Assembly (NCBI RefSeq): GCF_025698545.1
Contig: NC_068569.1
Location: forward strand, 21,576,001 to 21,640,000
Origin: Gossypium raimondii
Lineage: Eukaryota > Streptophyta > Magnoliopsida > Malvales > Malvaceae
Reading direction: 5' to 3'
DNA length: 64,000 nt
Positions 24,401 to 34,885 of the stretch are shown in pieces; the stretch's first letter is position 1; each line of letters opens with the position of its first letter. A program made the position numbers and the translations under genes. The notes below the pieces were generated by a model. The model saw only the letters and a list, made by a program, of their open reading frames with translations, ran no database searches and was not told the origin of the DNA.

Positions 24401-25943
24401 AAGGCTTTGTAGCCTGCTTTTTGGTAAAGAAAGGTAAGCAGCTTATTTTTAACCTAAATAAAACTAGTCACCGTTGCCAGTTCTAATTTGCTGTCATTGG
24501 CTATTGGAGAAAGATGGTTCAAAGACTGGACAAGGGCGGAGAGGTTATTTGGAGGAGGGAACTTGGGATGCTATTCATGTTATAGAGGTAAAATCAATGG
24601 GTCGATACAATTAGGGTAGAACATCTATTCTTATCTCAGGCCTTTCTATCCTCCTCTTTCTTTTTGGGGGTTTATTTTGTGTATCTATTTTACCACTTAT
24701 TCCTCTATGGACAGTAGGTTTGTTACTTTATTCTGCATTCTCTTGCTCATGTTGCACTCTAACCTTTTATTTAGGTTGGGCCAGAAGAAGAAACAACTCG
24801 ATATTGCTTGACTAGTACAGTCATGCTGTCTTTGACCACAGATGATGTGTCATCAGGCACTTTCAGTTTGTCTGGATCTATCAGACGACAGGTAATTGGT
24901 GGGACTTTTTTATAACATGAAGAGGTGAAGCTTTCAACCTAGTGAAAAGCAAATAAATTGTTGGAGAATGCAGCTTTATGTTGGTTGAGAGTGGTTCATA
25001 GATATTTAACTACTCTTTTTTACAATCCATTAGTATCCTTTCTATTTTGGAAACATTGGGAAGTTGAAACAGGTTTTGGAATTTCTTCATCCCAGAATTA
25101 ATGACCTTGGACATTAGGGGCGATGATTGTTTAGATCTAATAGGAAAAAAGGTGCATAACTAGTATTGATAATCTGAAATCCTGTGTAAGTCCTTCATGG
25201 GTTTTCTTTCCTTGTCCTATTTATATGAACGAGACGTTGCATTCCAAATCATAGACTAGTAAGATGGGACAATCAGAATTATGTTTGAAAAGGTTAACTT
25301 GCCTTATTAATGCAGATTTTTTTTTTTTGAAATTGTTGATTTTCACATGTTTTCCTTCTCTATTTGCTATCTTGATGTATGCAGACTTTTTGGATGGGGT
25401 AAGGCAAGATTTTTATCACCAGCTCCACAAACTGTAACCTTTACCTGAAAAACCCTAGAACTGAACAAGATCTCTGAAACTATGTTACCACAGAGTCGGA
25501 TCAAAATAGTTCTAGAGCAAGAAACTTAGATAATAGGTTGTTTGAGCATTGCATTTGTAAAGTCAAATACACTTGGTGCAATTTATTTGTCTCTGATATT
25601 ATAATGCTTTTCTGTATAAATTGCAGGCAGAACATTAAGTGCCTCTTGCTATCCATGATAAGTGGACTTCAATTTTTGTTTTCACTTGCCCCTAAAAAAT
25701 CAGATTGAGTCTTACAATATGGTGTCTGGTTCGGTTTTTACTGTTTGACACTGATGTGCTATGAACTGAGCATTAGTTGTTGTTTACTTGACTGTTACCT
25801 TAATGCTTAATGTTTATCATCTGTGTATGTTTGTGCACTCATATGTGAAGTTCTGGTCAGGGTCTAAACTCCCTTTTCACCTATAACCTTTTTGTCCGTA
25901 GATGAACATGAACCTCCCAGTTGCTGATGGTCATCTTTGTAAT

Positions 25944-25975
<32 letters not shown>

Positions 25976-26175
25976 GCTCCGGAACTCATTGGATCAGGTT
26001 TGTCCACTACTTTCTTGGTTTGAATTGCCTTTGCACGTTACTTGATAATTGTGTTCAGTGCCATCATTCATTATGTTTACATATTTTGCAGGTCTACTTT
26101 GGAAAGACGAGAGAGATGGTTTGCACTTTACGGCCACCTTCCGAGGTGCTGCCAATGAGATTGCCTGATAGCTAA
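21443..26175 (+). CDS. CPB: F-actin-capping protein subunit beta
   Basis: Eight exons: 21443-21571, 23157-23227, 24024-24137, 24351-24433, 24514-24587, 24775-24891, 25902-25997 and 26092-26175. Every phase closes, giving 255 residues, the normal size for plant capping protein beta. Hallmarks are the N-terminal MRRMPP and [14 protein letters not shown] (about 30-42), [19 protein letters not shown] (about 56-74), [26 protein letters not shown], and the C-terminal region with [19 protein letters not shown] and [10 protein letters not shown]. With the alpha subunit this forms the heterodimer that caps actin barbed ends, blocks subunit exchange and shapes cortical actin arrays. The Met at 21443 matches the family start; an upstream in-frame Met at 21347 is not supported. 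It converges on the p23 gene, with stop codons about 510 bp apart. No defects are seen. Confidence 0.96.
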
Positions 26176-26683
26176 TATGGATTCTATGCCATAAGAAATT
26201 GAAGCTTGTGTCATATTTGCATTACTAGATTGACCCGAGTATGCTTTGTATGGTATGTGTTGAAAAAAATACAAATGACTGTATGACTGACTTATTTCCA
26301 GTCTGCTTTTACAACAATACATGATATTCTTGATGAGATTTTTGCTTAATAACATTTCAATCTGCAAATATCCATCGTTTTCCTTCAATTTGGGTATTTG
26401 CTCAGATGGTGTGAGTGCATGTGCGCTAATTGTAGTTGAAGTACAAATTCATCTAGGAGATGATATAAAGAGACCATTCATATGGGACTGCAATACGAGC
26501 AAGATTTCAATTTCACTAATTCATATCCGATAAAAGGCCATGGTAACTCTCACAATCTCATAATGACCAGAGTTTTCCACTCGAAAGGGAGGCTCAACAA
26601 GTGAAGGAAACATTAATAAATAATGTTATGTATCTAAAAGCATGCAACTCAACTAAAATACGACAACAAACCAACATGCGGCC
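26176..26683. other. Convergent 3' regions of CPB and p23 genes
   Basis: About 508 bp between the two stop codons, presumably the two 3' UTRs. Short frames on both strands here have no family features. Confidence 0.5.
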
Positions 26684-28797
26684 TTAAACATTTTTGACTT
26701 CATGCTCAGCACCGGATGATGAGGCATCTTTCTTCGGAGCTGGTATTTCTTCCACATTTTCATCTTCAGTGTCACTGTCATCATCTGCAAGGATAAAGCA
26801 TCGAATTAATATAGAGATATCGGAACAAGCTACCAAGTCAAGATCCTGACAGCAAATTCGCACACTCTAATCAAATACTGGACAGATTACAAAACTTACC
26901 GTCTTCACCTTCAACCGCACCAAAGCCTTCACCACCACCCATGTTCATCTTCTGTAACAAAAGGGAAATAGAAGCAAATGGTGTTAGTCCAGTTTAGACA
27001 TACTTTGATCATTAAATATCAAGTGATAACATTGGCACTCACGGAAAAGTCGAAGTCCCCAAAGTCCATATCAGGTGCGGCTGGCAACAAAAAGTCCCCA
27101 GTGAGTCAAACTAAAAGAATGAGCCCCTTTCACCATGAAAACAAAGCAGTGAAAAAAACGATATGAGAATTGAGGGAATAAGTCTTACGCTTAGTGTCCA
27201 CATCGTCCTCATCTTCATCAACCCATCGATCCCAATCAACTTTCAAGAACACAGGAGGTCTCCCTTCCTGCTTCAGTAATCTGCTCCACCACTTGCTCTC
27301 GGCCTTTTTCACAAGGTAACAGATATTTCTATTTCCAACACTAGCCTTGCTTCCCTGCAAGCATATCAGAATGACAGATATTAAACTATATAGGCAATAT
27401 GTATTAAAGGTCAATCCTAAGAATTGAGACTTTAGCTGCCAACATACATCAACGTCAACTTTGTCATGCAGATCCAAATCAACTTCATAGGGGATTTTGT
27501 CCGCTCCACTTTTGGCAGAGAAGAAGAATTTTCCTTCGGGCTCTAGTTTAAGCTTCACATCCTGAGCATCAGGAAGCTCAATAGTTATGAAGACGTCATC
27601 CAATCTCTGTGCCCATTTCACCATGGGATGTCGGCTGCAACATAAAGTATGTCCAAATTAAATAAAGACTACTACAATAGATAACTTACTTCCAACTCGA
27701 ATATTTACACCACTATCATGTAGAAAAACAATGCCCACATTGGTCTGGCACAAACAAGAAAATCTACATTACATATGTTTAATAAAAATTGACGATTCAA
27801 GAGACAAGTGGCACAAGACGTCACATCTGAAATAAAAGATATGCAAACAAAACAATGGGTAGACGCTAAGATCAGGTCATGATCTAACAGCAAAGAATCC
27901 ATCCGTCATGGCAACATCCAAAATCCCGGAAATCTGGCAGGTCTATACTCAAGCTTAAACAATCAAACAGACTCAAACCTCATAACATAGAAGATTATGC
28001 GCCCTATATCAATATCTATGAGCAAGTTCCTTCATTGAAATGATAGCATCATCAGATTTTAAAAAGTTTCAAAAGTTAAATAAGGCACCCTTACAAGAAT
28101 CAGAACAGGTTGGACACAGGTGACTGAACACAAATGCCATGAGTCATTTCCTAAAATAAAAATACACTAAAAGTGGAATAAATTTTCAATAAACAACCAA
28201 AGCAATCCCAAATATCCCCACTTTTGCAGTAGAAAGAACATAGATATCCAACGCTCCATTGTTCCAAAACCCTAGAGACTAAAAAAAACAAGCAACATCC
28301 ATCATCAACCTCCACTAACCTAACACCACAAACAATGGATATGAGAATCAGAGAATTTGATTTACTATTTCAAACCATATCTAACAATTTGATTTCCTAT
28401 TATCATAAAGTTCTTGTCTTTAATTGAAAGTTCAAGCATTAAATAGCTTCCTAGTATCATCTTCATATCAACACCTCCCACAAAACTAATATTAATTAAA
28501 AAAAAAGGCTTAATCCCTTCAAGACTTCTCTTTGCAGCAGAATGAAAATAACAGAAACCCAGAGAAGACCCCAAAATATTTTTTTAATATTAAAAAAAAT
28601 CCCAGAACAGTTATAGCCTGAAAAGCCCAAAAACAAGGATAAACAAACAATAGTTGCAATGGAAGTCGATGTTCAATTTTCTTTTTCTTTCGTTTCCTCA
28701 ACAATCTAAGCGACCAAACAACTAAAAGCAAAAGCGTGTAACGGAAAATAGGAAAAAAAAATAAAAAAAAAAGAAGGTGAAGAGAAAAATACCTCAT
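26684..28797 (-). CDS. Hsp90 co-chaperone p23-like protein
   Basis: Six coding exons on the minus strand: 28793-28797, 27448-27634, 27189-27354, 27043-27080, 26900-26951 and 26684-26784. They give 182 residues. The first coding exon holds only five bases (ATGAG) and is joined over an intron of about 1.16 kb to give the conserved MSRHP start. A CS domain spans about residues 1-115: VKWAQRLDDVFITIELPD, FFFSAKSG, YEVDLDLHDKVD, then NICYLVKKAESKWWSRLLKQEG and VDWDRWVDEDED. The tail has DMDFGDFDF, GGGEGFGAVEG and an acidic DDDSDTEDENVEE stretch. p23 binds the Hsp90 N-terminal domain in the ATP state and slows release of clients, mainly in the cytosol. In plants two types exist; this one has only a short Gly stretch. 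A TATAAATA box on the minus strand (28909-28916) lies about 115 bp upstream of the start. Confidence 0.94.
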
Positions 28798-28908
28798 GTT
28801 TGGGCGATTCACAGCGTACTTTCAATAAATAGCTTGTTTGGTTCCTCAAAGAGTGATGAGCGATGATGATGCAGCAGGCTGGTAAAGTATAGAACGAGGT
28901 TTGGAATA

Positions 28909-28916
28909 TATTTATA
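28909..28916 (-). promoter_or_regulatory. TATA box of the p23 gene
   Basis: TATAAATA on the minus strand, about 112-120 bases upstream of the first coding base. This would leave a 5' UTR of roughly 80-90 bases. The position fits a plant core promoter, but the transcription start is not known. Confidence 0.5.
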
Positions 28917-28924
28917 GGCTCTTT

Positions 28925-29555
28925 GGGTAAAAAATGAAAAAGGATGTTACGGTAAAATTATCATTGAGGACCTTATACTAGTAGTTAGGTTGTATTTCAG
29001 CTAATCTACTAAAAAATAGGTAAATCAGTCCCTATATGAAAAATAAAATTTGTTTATCCATTTGTATTGTCACAAATAGGTTTGGATGATGAAATAATGG
29101 GAAAGTGACAAGTGATGTGTTATATATATTTCATGCTGGCGATGCGAGAACATGTATTTAATAATAGAAATAGATTAAATTTTTAATGAATGATTAGTTT
29201 GATTTTAATCTAACGAGAGAAACTAATTTACTTTCTTTTTAGTTGATGGGGTAAAATGTAATCCAACATTTAGTACAAGGAGCTTTACAATACTTTTACC
29301 AAATGCTACTTGTTAATATATTATTATTGGGTTTTCTTTTATCTTTTATGGCGATTTTACTAGGTTGAAATGATGTTGATAAAATATCTGAACTCAAAAT
29401 TCCAACCATGAAAACGTCTGAATCCAGGAAGATTAAATTTGAGTTGTATTTCTAAAATTCGATTTTAATAAAGAATTAAAGTAATTAAAATTTATTTAAA
29501 TATTTTATAAATAAAATGTAAATTGTTATTTCATCTTAATATTCTTTACTAATTA
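28925..29555. other. p23 upstream region and repeat debris
   Basis: No gene. The stretch about 28925-29300 contains phrases typical of degraded MITEs in this window (gtccctatatgaaaaat, attttaatctaacgag). The remainder is AT-rich. Confidence 0.4.
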
Positions 29556-29559
29556 AGTA

Positions 29560-30233
29560 AAAGTCAATTCGAAAAAATCTATTTTTTAAAATTTTGTGTT
29601 AATTGAATTAAATTATTTAAATTATTTGAGTTATTCGAGTTTCGAGTTCGAGTCAAGTTGAGCTTTACAATTCGAATAACTGATTGGTATAAATACCCTT
29701 CGGTCCCTATTAATTTTGAAAATGAGTACATTGGTCTCTCTCTAAGAAAAATACAAAATAATTTTTAAAATTCAAAATATTTATAAAAATTCCAAAATTT
29801 ATATTTTTAAAAAATTATAAATTTTAAAAAATTCTAAAGAATATATAAAGAAAGTTAAAATTTTATAAAATAATAATTTTGAGATCTAAATAAGTTAATT
29901 GCTAATTCAAGTTTATTACACTAAAATATCTTGTTTATTATTATTATTTTGCTTTGAAAAGTTTTTAAATATATATGGTTTCAAATTTATGTGCTCTACT
30001 CATTCTACGGTGTAATTAATTATATTGTAATAAGATTTTAATTTGACATGTTTAACTTTTTTAATTTAATTCGAACGATTTCACTTGATTAGACTCGACT
30101 CGAATTTCATGTCACTCGATTCGATTTGAAAAAAAAATTCAAATCAAGTTAGTATGATAAAATAGGACTCGTTAACTCAATTAACTCGAAATTTTTTTAC
30201 TCGATTAAACTCAATTTGATCGAACGCTCATCC
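29560..30233. repeat. TCGAGT-rich repeat element, copy 2 (inverted)
   Basis: Its right end reads 'gatcgaacgctcatccc', the inverse of the GGGGTGAG...TTGATCGA end seen at 9969 and 52381, so this copy is in opposite orientation. The middle contains 'ggtccctattaattttgaaaatgag' and 'ggtctctctcta', which reappear inverted at about 52830-52870, making copies 2 and 3 closest relatives. The left boundary is approximate. Confidence 0.55.
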
Positions 30234-30493
30234 CAATAAATTTTTTTAAAAAATTTTATATAAATAAAATATAATAGGGTCAAGTAAATGTGGGACGTTT
30301 ATTTTAGATATGTATAAATAAAATTGTATTTTATCAATTTATTAAAGTTCAAATTTCAAAAGTCATCTACAAAAGCCACCTAGGGTTTGAGAGCAATGGT
30401 AGAACTTTATTTGGGCAGCTCTTTGCGGATGTAGCGTGTATAGCTCTACTGTGGGTGCGTGAGTACTAATATTTTAATTGAAAAAAAATCAAA
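30234..30493. other. Short intergenic stretch
   Basis: AT-rich, non-coding; nothing recognised. Confidence 0.4.
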
Positions 30494-30865
30494 GGACATA
30501 ATTTATTTAGCCCTCCAAATTAAAAAAAAATTTATTTTAGCCATTCATTAAATTTTCAATTATTTTAGCCATTAAACTTATGTTTTCTATCAAATCATCC
30601 TAGAATAGATGGAAAAACTAATGTTTGTTAACTTTGTTAATGTGGCATATCGTGGATTGTCTTATGGATGACATATCAAGATTTACTTAATTTTTAAAAT
30701 TTTAAAAATTAAAAAATTAAAAATCATTGAAATTATTTAAAATATAAAATATATTTTAATTTAATTTGACAAAAATACAAATTCAAAGGTTAAAAGAGAC
30801 GAAAAATTAAATAGAGAGTTAAATAACATTTTTATAAAATCAAGAGTCAAAACAATCATTATACC
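30494..30865. mobile_element. MITE of the GGCATAAT family
   Basis: About 370 bp. It opens GGACATAATTTATTTAGCC and closes with the inverse of TGGTATAATGATTG, with 'atttattttagccattcat' arms. It matches the elements at 9586 and 11700 in layout, including the central 'gtggcatat...gtggatt' phrase. No target duplication could be made out. Confidence 0.6.
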
Positions 30866-32055
30866 ATTTTAAAATTACAATTAAATTTATTACCGAACAC
30901 CCAAAAATAGATGCAAGATTTAAAATTTAAACTTAATGGGTGGATGAGGAGTTGCTATCCAATTCAGTAAGACATCTACACACAAATTAACATAAAAAAG
31001 AAAAAGAAAAAGAGAGTATAAAATATATAAAATAATTGTATTTTATTTAAAATTATCTTTCTATACTTAAATAATTAATCTAAAATTTTATAATTCAAAT
31101 TTTTAAAAACTAATGAGGAGATGTTAGAGATTCACAAAGTATAAAAAATAATATCTCTTGACATGTACGAAGCAGGGCTTAAAATTATTATCAAACACCT
31201 GTGTAGTATGAATTCAAATTGTGCTACCTTAATCTACCCCTTTGGATGGATGATTAATTTTGGTGCAGTACATTTAGCTTCCTTTTTATTTTATACTACA
31301 GTATCGCTACAGTATCTAATCTCACCGCCACCGCTATTTTTACGCTAAACATAAGTAAATTCACCGCTCATCCAAATTCACTTTAAATATTAAATTCTTT
31401 TTAGGTGACCAACCAAATTATTGGAAGAAAGTTGAATCACCATTTAAAACCTGCTTTATTTTCAAAGGAATCACAACAAACTTCCCATCTCATGAAAACC
31501 ATTTTTAAGACCTCAATAAGTGGAGTATCATAAACTCTTAAATTTTTAATAAAAACTATTTAGGTTTGCTATTGTACAAAAGAGTGATATAAGAAAACAT
31601 ACAGTAGAATCCCAGAATTAGATTTATTGACCAATCCTGGGATGGAGCTGTAGGTATATCCAATGTGATAATTTAGTAGTGTGGGTATGTAAATTGTACT
31701 TGAATGATATTGAAATTATATTTTCTAAAAATTAGAATCCTTTAAGAAAAAAACTTAACCCACAAATCAACATTTAAATTATCCCTTTTCTACTTCAAAA
31801 TTTTTTAATCACAAGTAGTATCTAAACTATTTTTTTCTCAAGTTGGTATCTCCGTTAGTCAAAGTAGTAGTAAACTGTTGAATTTTTTAAGTTCTTTAAA
31901 AAAAACTTAACCCATAAATTAATACCTAAACTTTTAAACAGTTTATCTATCACTTTAACTTTGATTTTGTTTATCTTATTATTTTGATTTACCTAAGATA
32001 GAATTTTATAGTGATATTATTTATCTTTTTTGTTTTAAGGTATCTTTAGGCTTCA
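30866..32055. other. AT-rich intergenic DNA with a small MITE
   Basis: About 31236-31385 has ends TTTGGATGGATGATTAATTTT and the inverse of AATTTGGATGAGCGGTGAATT. It encloses 'cagtatctaatctcaccgccaccgct', which recurs at about 54855-54915. This is a small MITE. The rest is AT-rich and non-coding. Confidence 0.45.
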
Positions 32056-32059
32056 AGTA

Positions 32060-32990
32060 TAAATGTTAGACTTGTAGTACAAGGTTATACTCAGGAGTCC
32101 ATCTTTCTGGTTGCTATGCTTAAGTCAATCCACATATTGTTATCCATGTTGTGGCGACTCTCGATTATGAGATCTGACAAATTGATGTCAAGACAACGTT
32201 TTTGAATAACTATTTTGAAGAGAGCATCTATATGATGTAACCCACCGAATATATAGCTAAAGGAAACAAGCATAAATTGCTTAAATCTATATATGAGCTT
32301 AAGCAAACATCTCACTCATGGAATCAATGATTTGATCAAGTGATCAAGACTTTTGGGTTTGAGCAAAGCGTAGATGAACCTTGTGTTTATAAACGTTTAG
32401 GGGATGAATGTGGTATTTCTCATCCTATATGTCGATGACATTCTACTCATCGGGAATGATGTAGGGACATTGTTATCAATTAAATTGCGGTAAACCCAAT
32501 AGTTTAACATGAAGGACTTAGAGAAACTAATTTTATTCTAGGCATTCGAATCGTAAGGAATCGAAAGAATAAAGTGATATCACTGTCTTAGGCTTCATAC
32601 ATATATAAGATATTGGAGCATTATGCAATGACCGATTTGAAGAAGGGAAATCAACTCTTTGTATCGGGATTTCATCTTTTTTTTAAAGGACTAATCTGGG
32701 GCAGCGGAAGAAAGAGAGAACATGAGAATGGTTTCTTATGCTTCGGCTGTAGGAAGTCTCATGTATGTGCACACATGTAGATATCTGTCTTGTAGTGGGG
32801 TTGATAAGTCGATATTAGCCGAATCCAGAACTAAGACACTGACAAATAGTTAAGCATATACTCAAGTATTTATGGAGAACGAGAGATAATATGCTTGTGT
32901 ATTTCGGAGGAGATCTTACTTCTATCAGATATATTGATTTTCACTTCTAAATGCGTCAAGATTCGAGGAAATCGACATTGAACTATATTT
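32060..32990 (+). mobile_element. Ty1/copia fragment, broken and truncated
   Basis: Fossil of the distal pol region of a Ty1/copia retrotransposon. From about 32150 it shows the reverse transcriptase part around the ELKQ/WNQ-FDQ region (near 32290-32340) and VDEPCVYK (near 32370-32390). It continues through the reverse transcriptase to the start of the RNase H region (near 32840-32990). No LTRs, gag, protease or integrase were found on either side. It is badly broken, with probably ten or more breaks, and looks old. Confidence 0.8.
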
Positions 32991-33600
32991 TTATCTTAAA
33001 CGATAGATTCATAATATAAATAAGTGTCAAGTAGACTTCACTATGGGGAAAATCATAATTTCTAAATATTAATTTCTCCTACAAGTTCAATCAAAGTACG
33101 TTTGTTCTCTTTCTAATTGAAAAGTAGAATAAAATAAAATATCCTTTCTTCCCTTTCATGTTATATTTGCCGTAGAGATATTAGAGGTGAGTGAAAGTTT
33201 TAACTTAAACATTTATGTTTTCTGTTTTAATTTTGTTTCGTTATTTTATTTATTATTATTATTCAAAATTATAGCATGTTTTTTTAAAACATTTCTTATT
33301 ACATTATTTTAGGAAAATTAACAAAGAAAAAATGCATATAAATGAAAATATAAAGGAGAAAATTTATATAATTATATTTTTTTGTCAAAAGCTTGACTTG
33401 GATAAAAATTTTATGATCCAGTTTCAATTTAAATATTAAAAAGTATTTTAAATTTAAATTTAATTATAAAATATTAATTAAGAATATATTATTTAATATT
33501 TTATTATTTTTAATAGTGGAATGAGCTTTTTCTTGCATACTTTAATGGCTTAGGAGTGGAGTATTTTAATTTTTAATTTTTTTTCTTTCGTGATTTTTTT
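32991..33600. other. AT-rich intergenic DNA
   Basis: Possible copia tail sequence at first, then AT-rich DNA. No gene seen. Confidence 0.4.
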
Positions 33601-34247
33601 GGGTAAACTATACAAGCAAGTAACCCAACTATGCTTAAGTTTTTTGTTTGATAACCCAATTTTTAAAACTTTCAAAATGGGTACTGAACTAATTTGGTTT
33701 GTTTGTTTTGTTAAGTGCTATTAAGCATTAGATGGGCCTGATGTGATAGTTCAAAAATTGGTATAATAACATATTTTCCCATCAAATTTAACACGATGTG
33801 TCAATTTAGTCATAAATTTTAAAAATTTAATCATTAATGTTTACATATTGTCTCAATTTTGTCCTAATTCTAAAATTATATATAAAATAAATATTTTTAT
33901 AGAATTATAATATAATTGAAAAAATAAAATGTTTTAAATTTTAATATAACTTTTTGAAAATATTTATGTATTATATATTGAATTTTATAGAATTAGGATC
34001 AAATTGAGATAATATGTAAATGTTAAGTGTTACTTTTAAAATTTATGACTAAATTGACACATGTAAAAGTTGATAGCTAAGTCTATTATTATATCGATTT
34101 TAAACTACCACCTCACTCTTTCGTAAAAAACTTAACTGCACTTAACGGAAACCAAACTCAATTAATCAAGTAACTATTTGAAAGTTTTAAAAGTTGGTGA
34201 TCAAAAAGAAATTTAAGTATTTGGGGAACCTGCTGTGTAATTTACCA
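33601..34247. mobile_element. MULE-type MITE with GGGTAAACTA end
   Basis: About 647 bp. It opens GGGTAAACTATACAAGCAAG; the right end, inverted, reads TGGTAAATTACACAGCAGG. Both arms carry 'taaaactttcaaa' and a 'ttgataacccaa'/'ttggtgatcaaa' pair. The middle has 'ggatcaaattgagataatatg' phrases that recur, degraded, at about 41440-41640. No convincing target duplication was found. Confidence 0.6.
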
Positions 34248-34885
34248 TTTTAGTTAAGTTTTTTTGATGATTGTTTTGTTATGAGAATTAGTTAATTTAA
34301 TTTTAATATTTGAATAACTCAATTAGTATTGATATTGTTATCGGTCTAAGAAAATATAATTTTAAATAAATTTAAACGTATTTATCCTCTTATTTAAGAA
34401 TTTACTAAATTATGACTTTTTTTTATTACTTAATTCTAAAAAATTACAATTTTCAACGATAGTTGGATGAACTTAATCGTAATTTACTAGTAATAAATTT
34501 TTTTAACATATAACTTAATTCACGCACCATTACGTTACATATTATATTTTCAATGGAAGGAAGTTTCCACGTAACGGAGACTTGATCGAATTAGTATTAG
34601 TTCGGTTCTTTTATAACCTAATCTCTTCTTTTTCTTGTGGAAAACACCTTGCTCCATTAAGTCTCCTTCCGAATTTTCTTCTTTGACTGCAGCTCTCTTT
34701 TTTATTTTTTCTACCCAACCCCCAAATTTGCTCCAGTTCTTTTTTTAATATAATATATATTTTTCTCTAATTCTAAATCATGTGAAATAAAGTTTGTTTT
34801 GAAATCAATTTTTGCTTTCTTGTTGAGAAAGCTTTTTTTTTTTATCATAAAGAAAAAAAAGAGAATTTTTTTATCATCAAGAGAG
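34248..34885. other. NAC gene upstream region
   Basis: AT-rich to about 34530, then the likely promoter and 5' UTR of the NAC gene. A TAATATAATATATA stretch near 34747-34760 could serve as a TATA region. Poly-T and poly-A runs lie close to the start codon. Confidence 0.4.

Noticed and set aside
31163-31348. 61-codon frame
   Set aside because: It spans a small MITE and its flank; the apparent protein is explained by the repeat.
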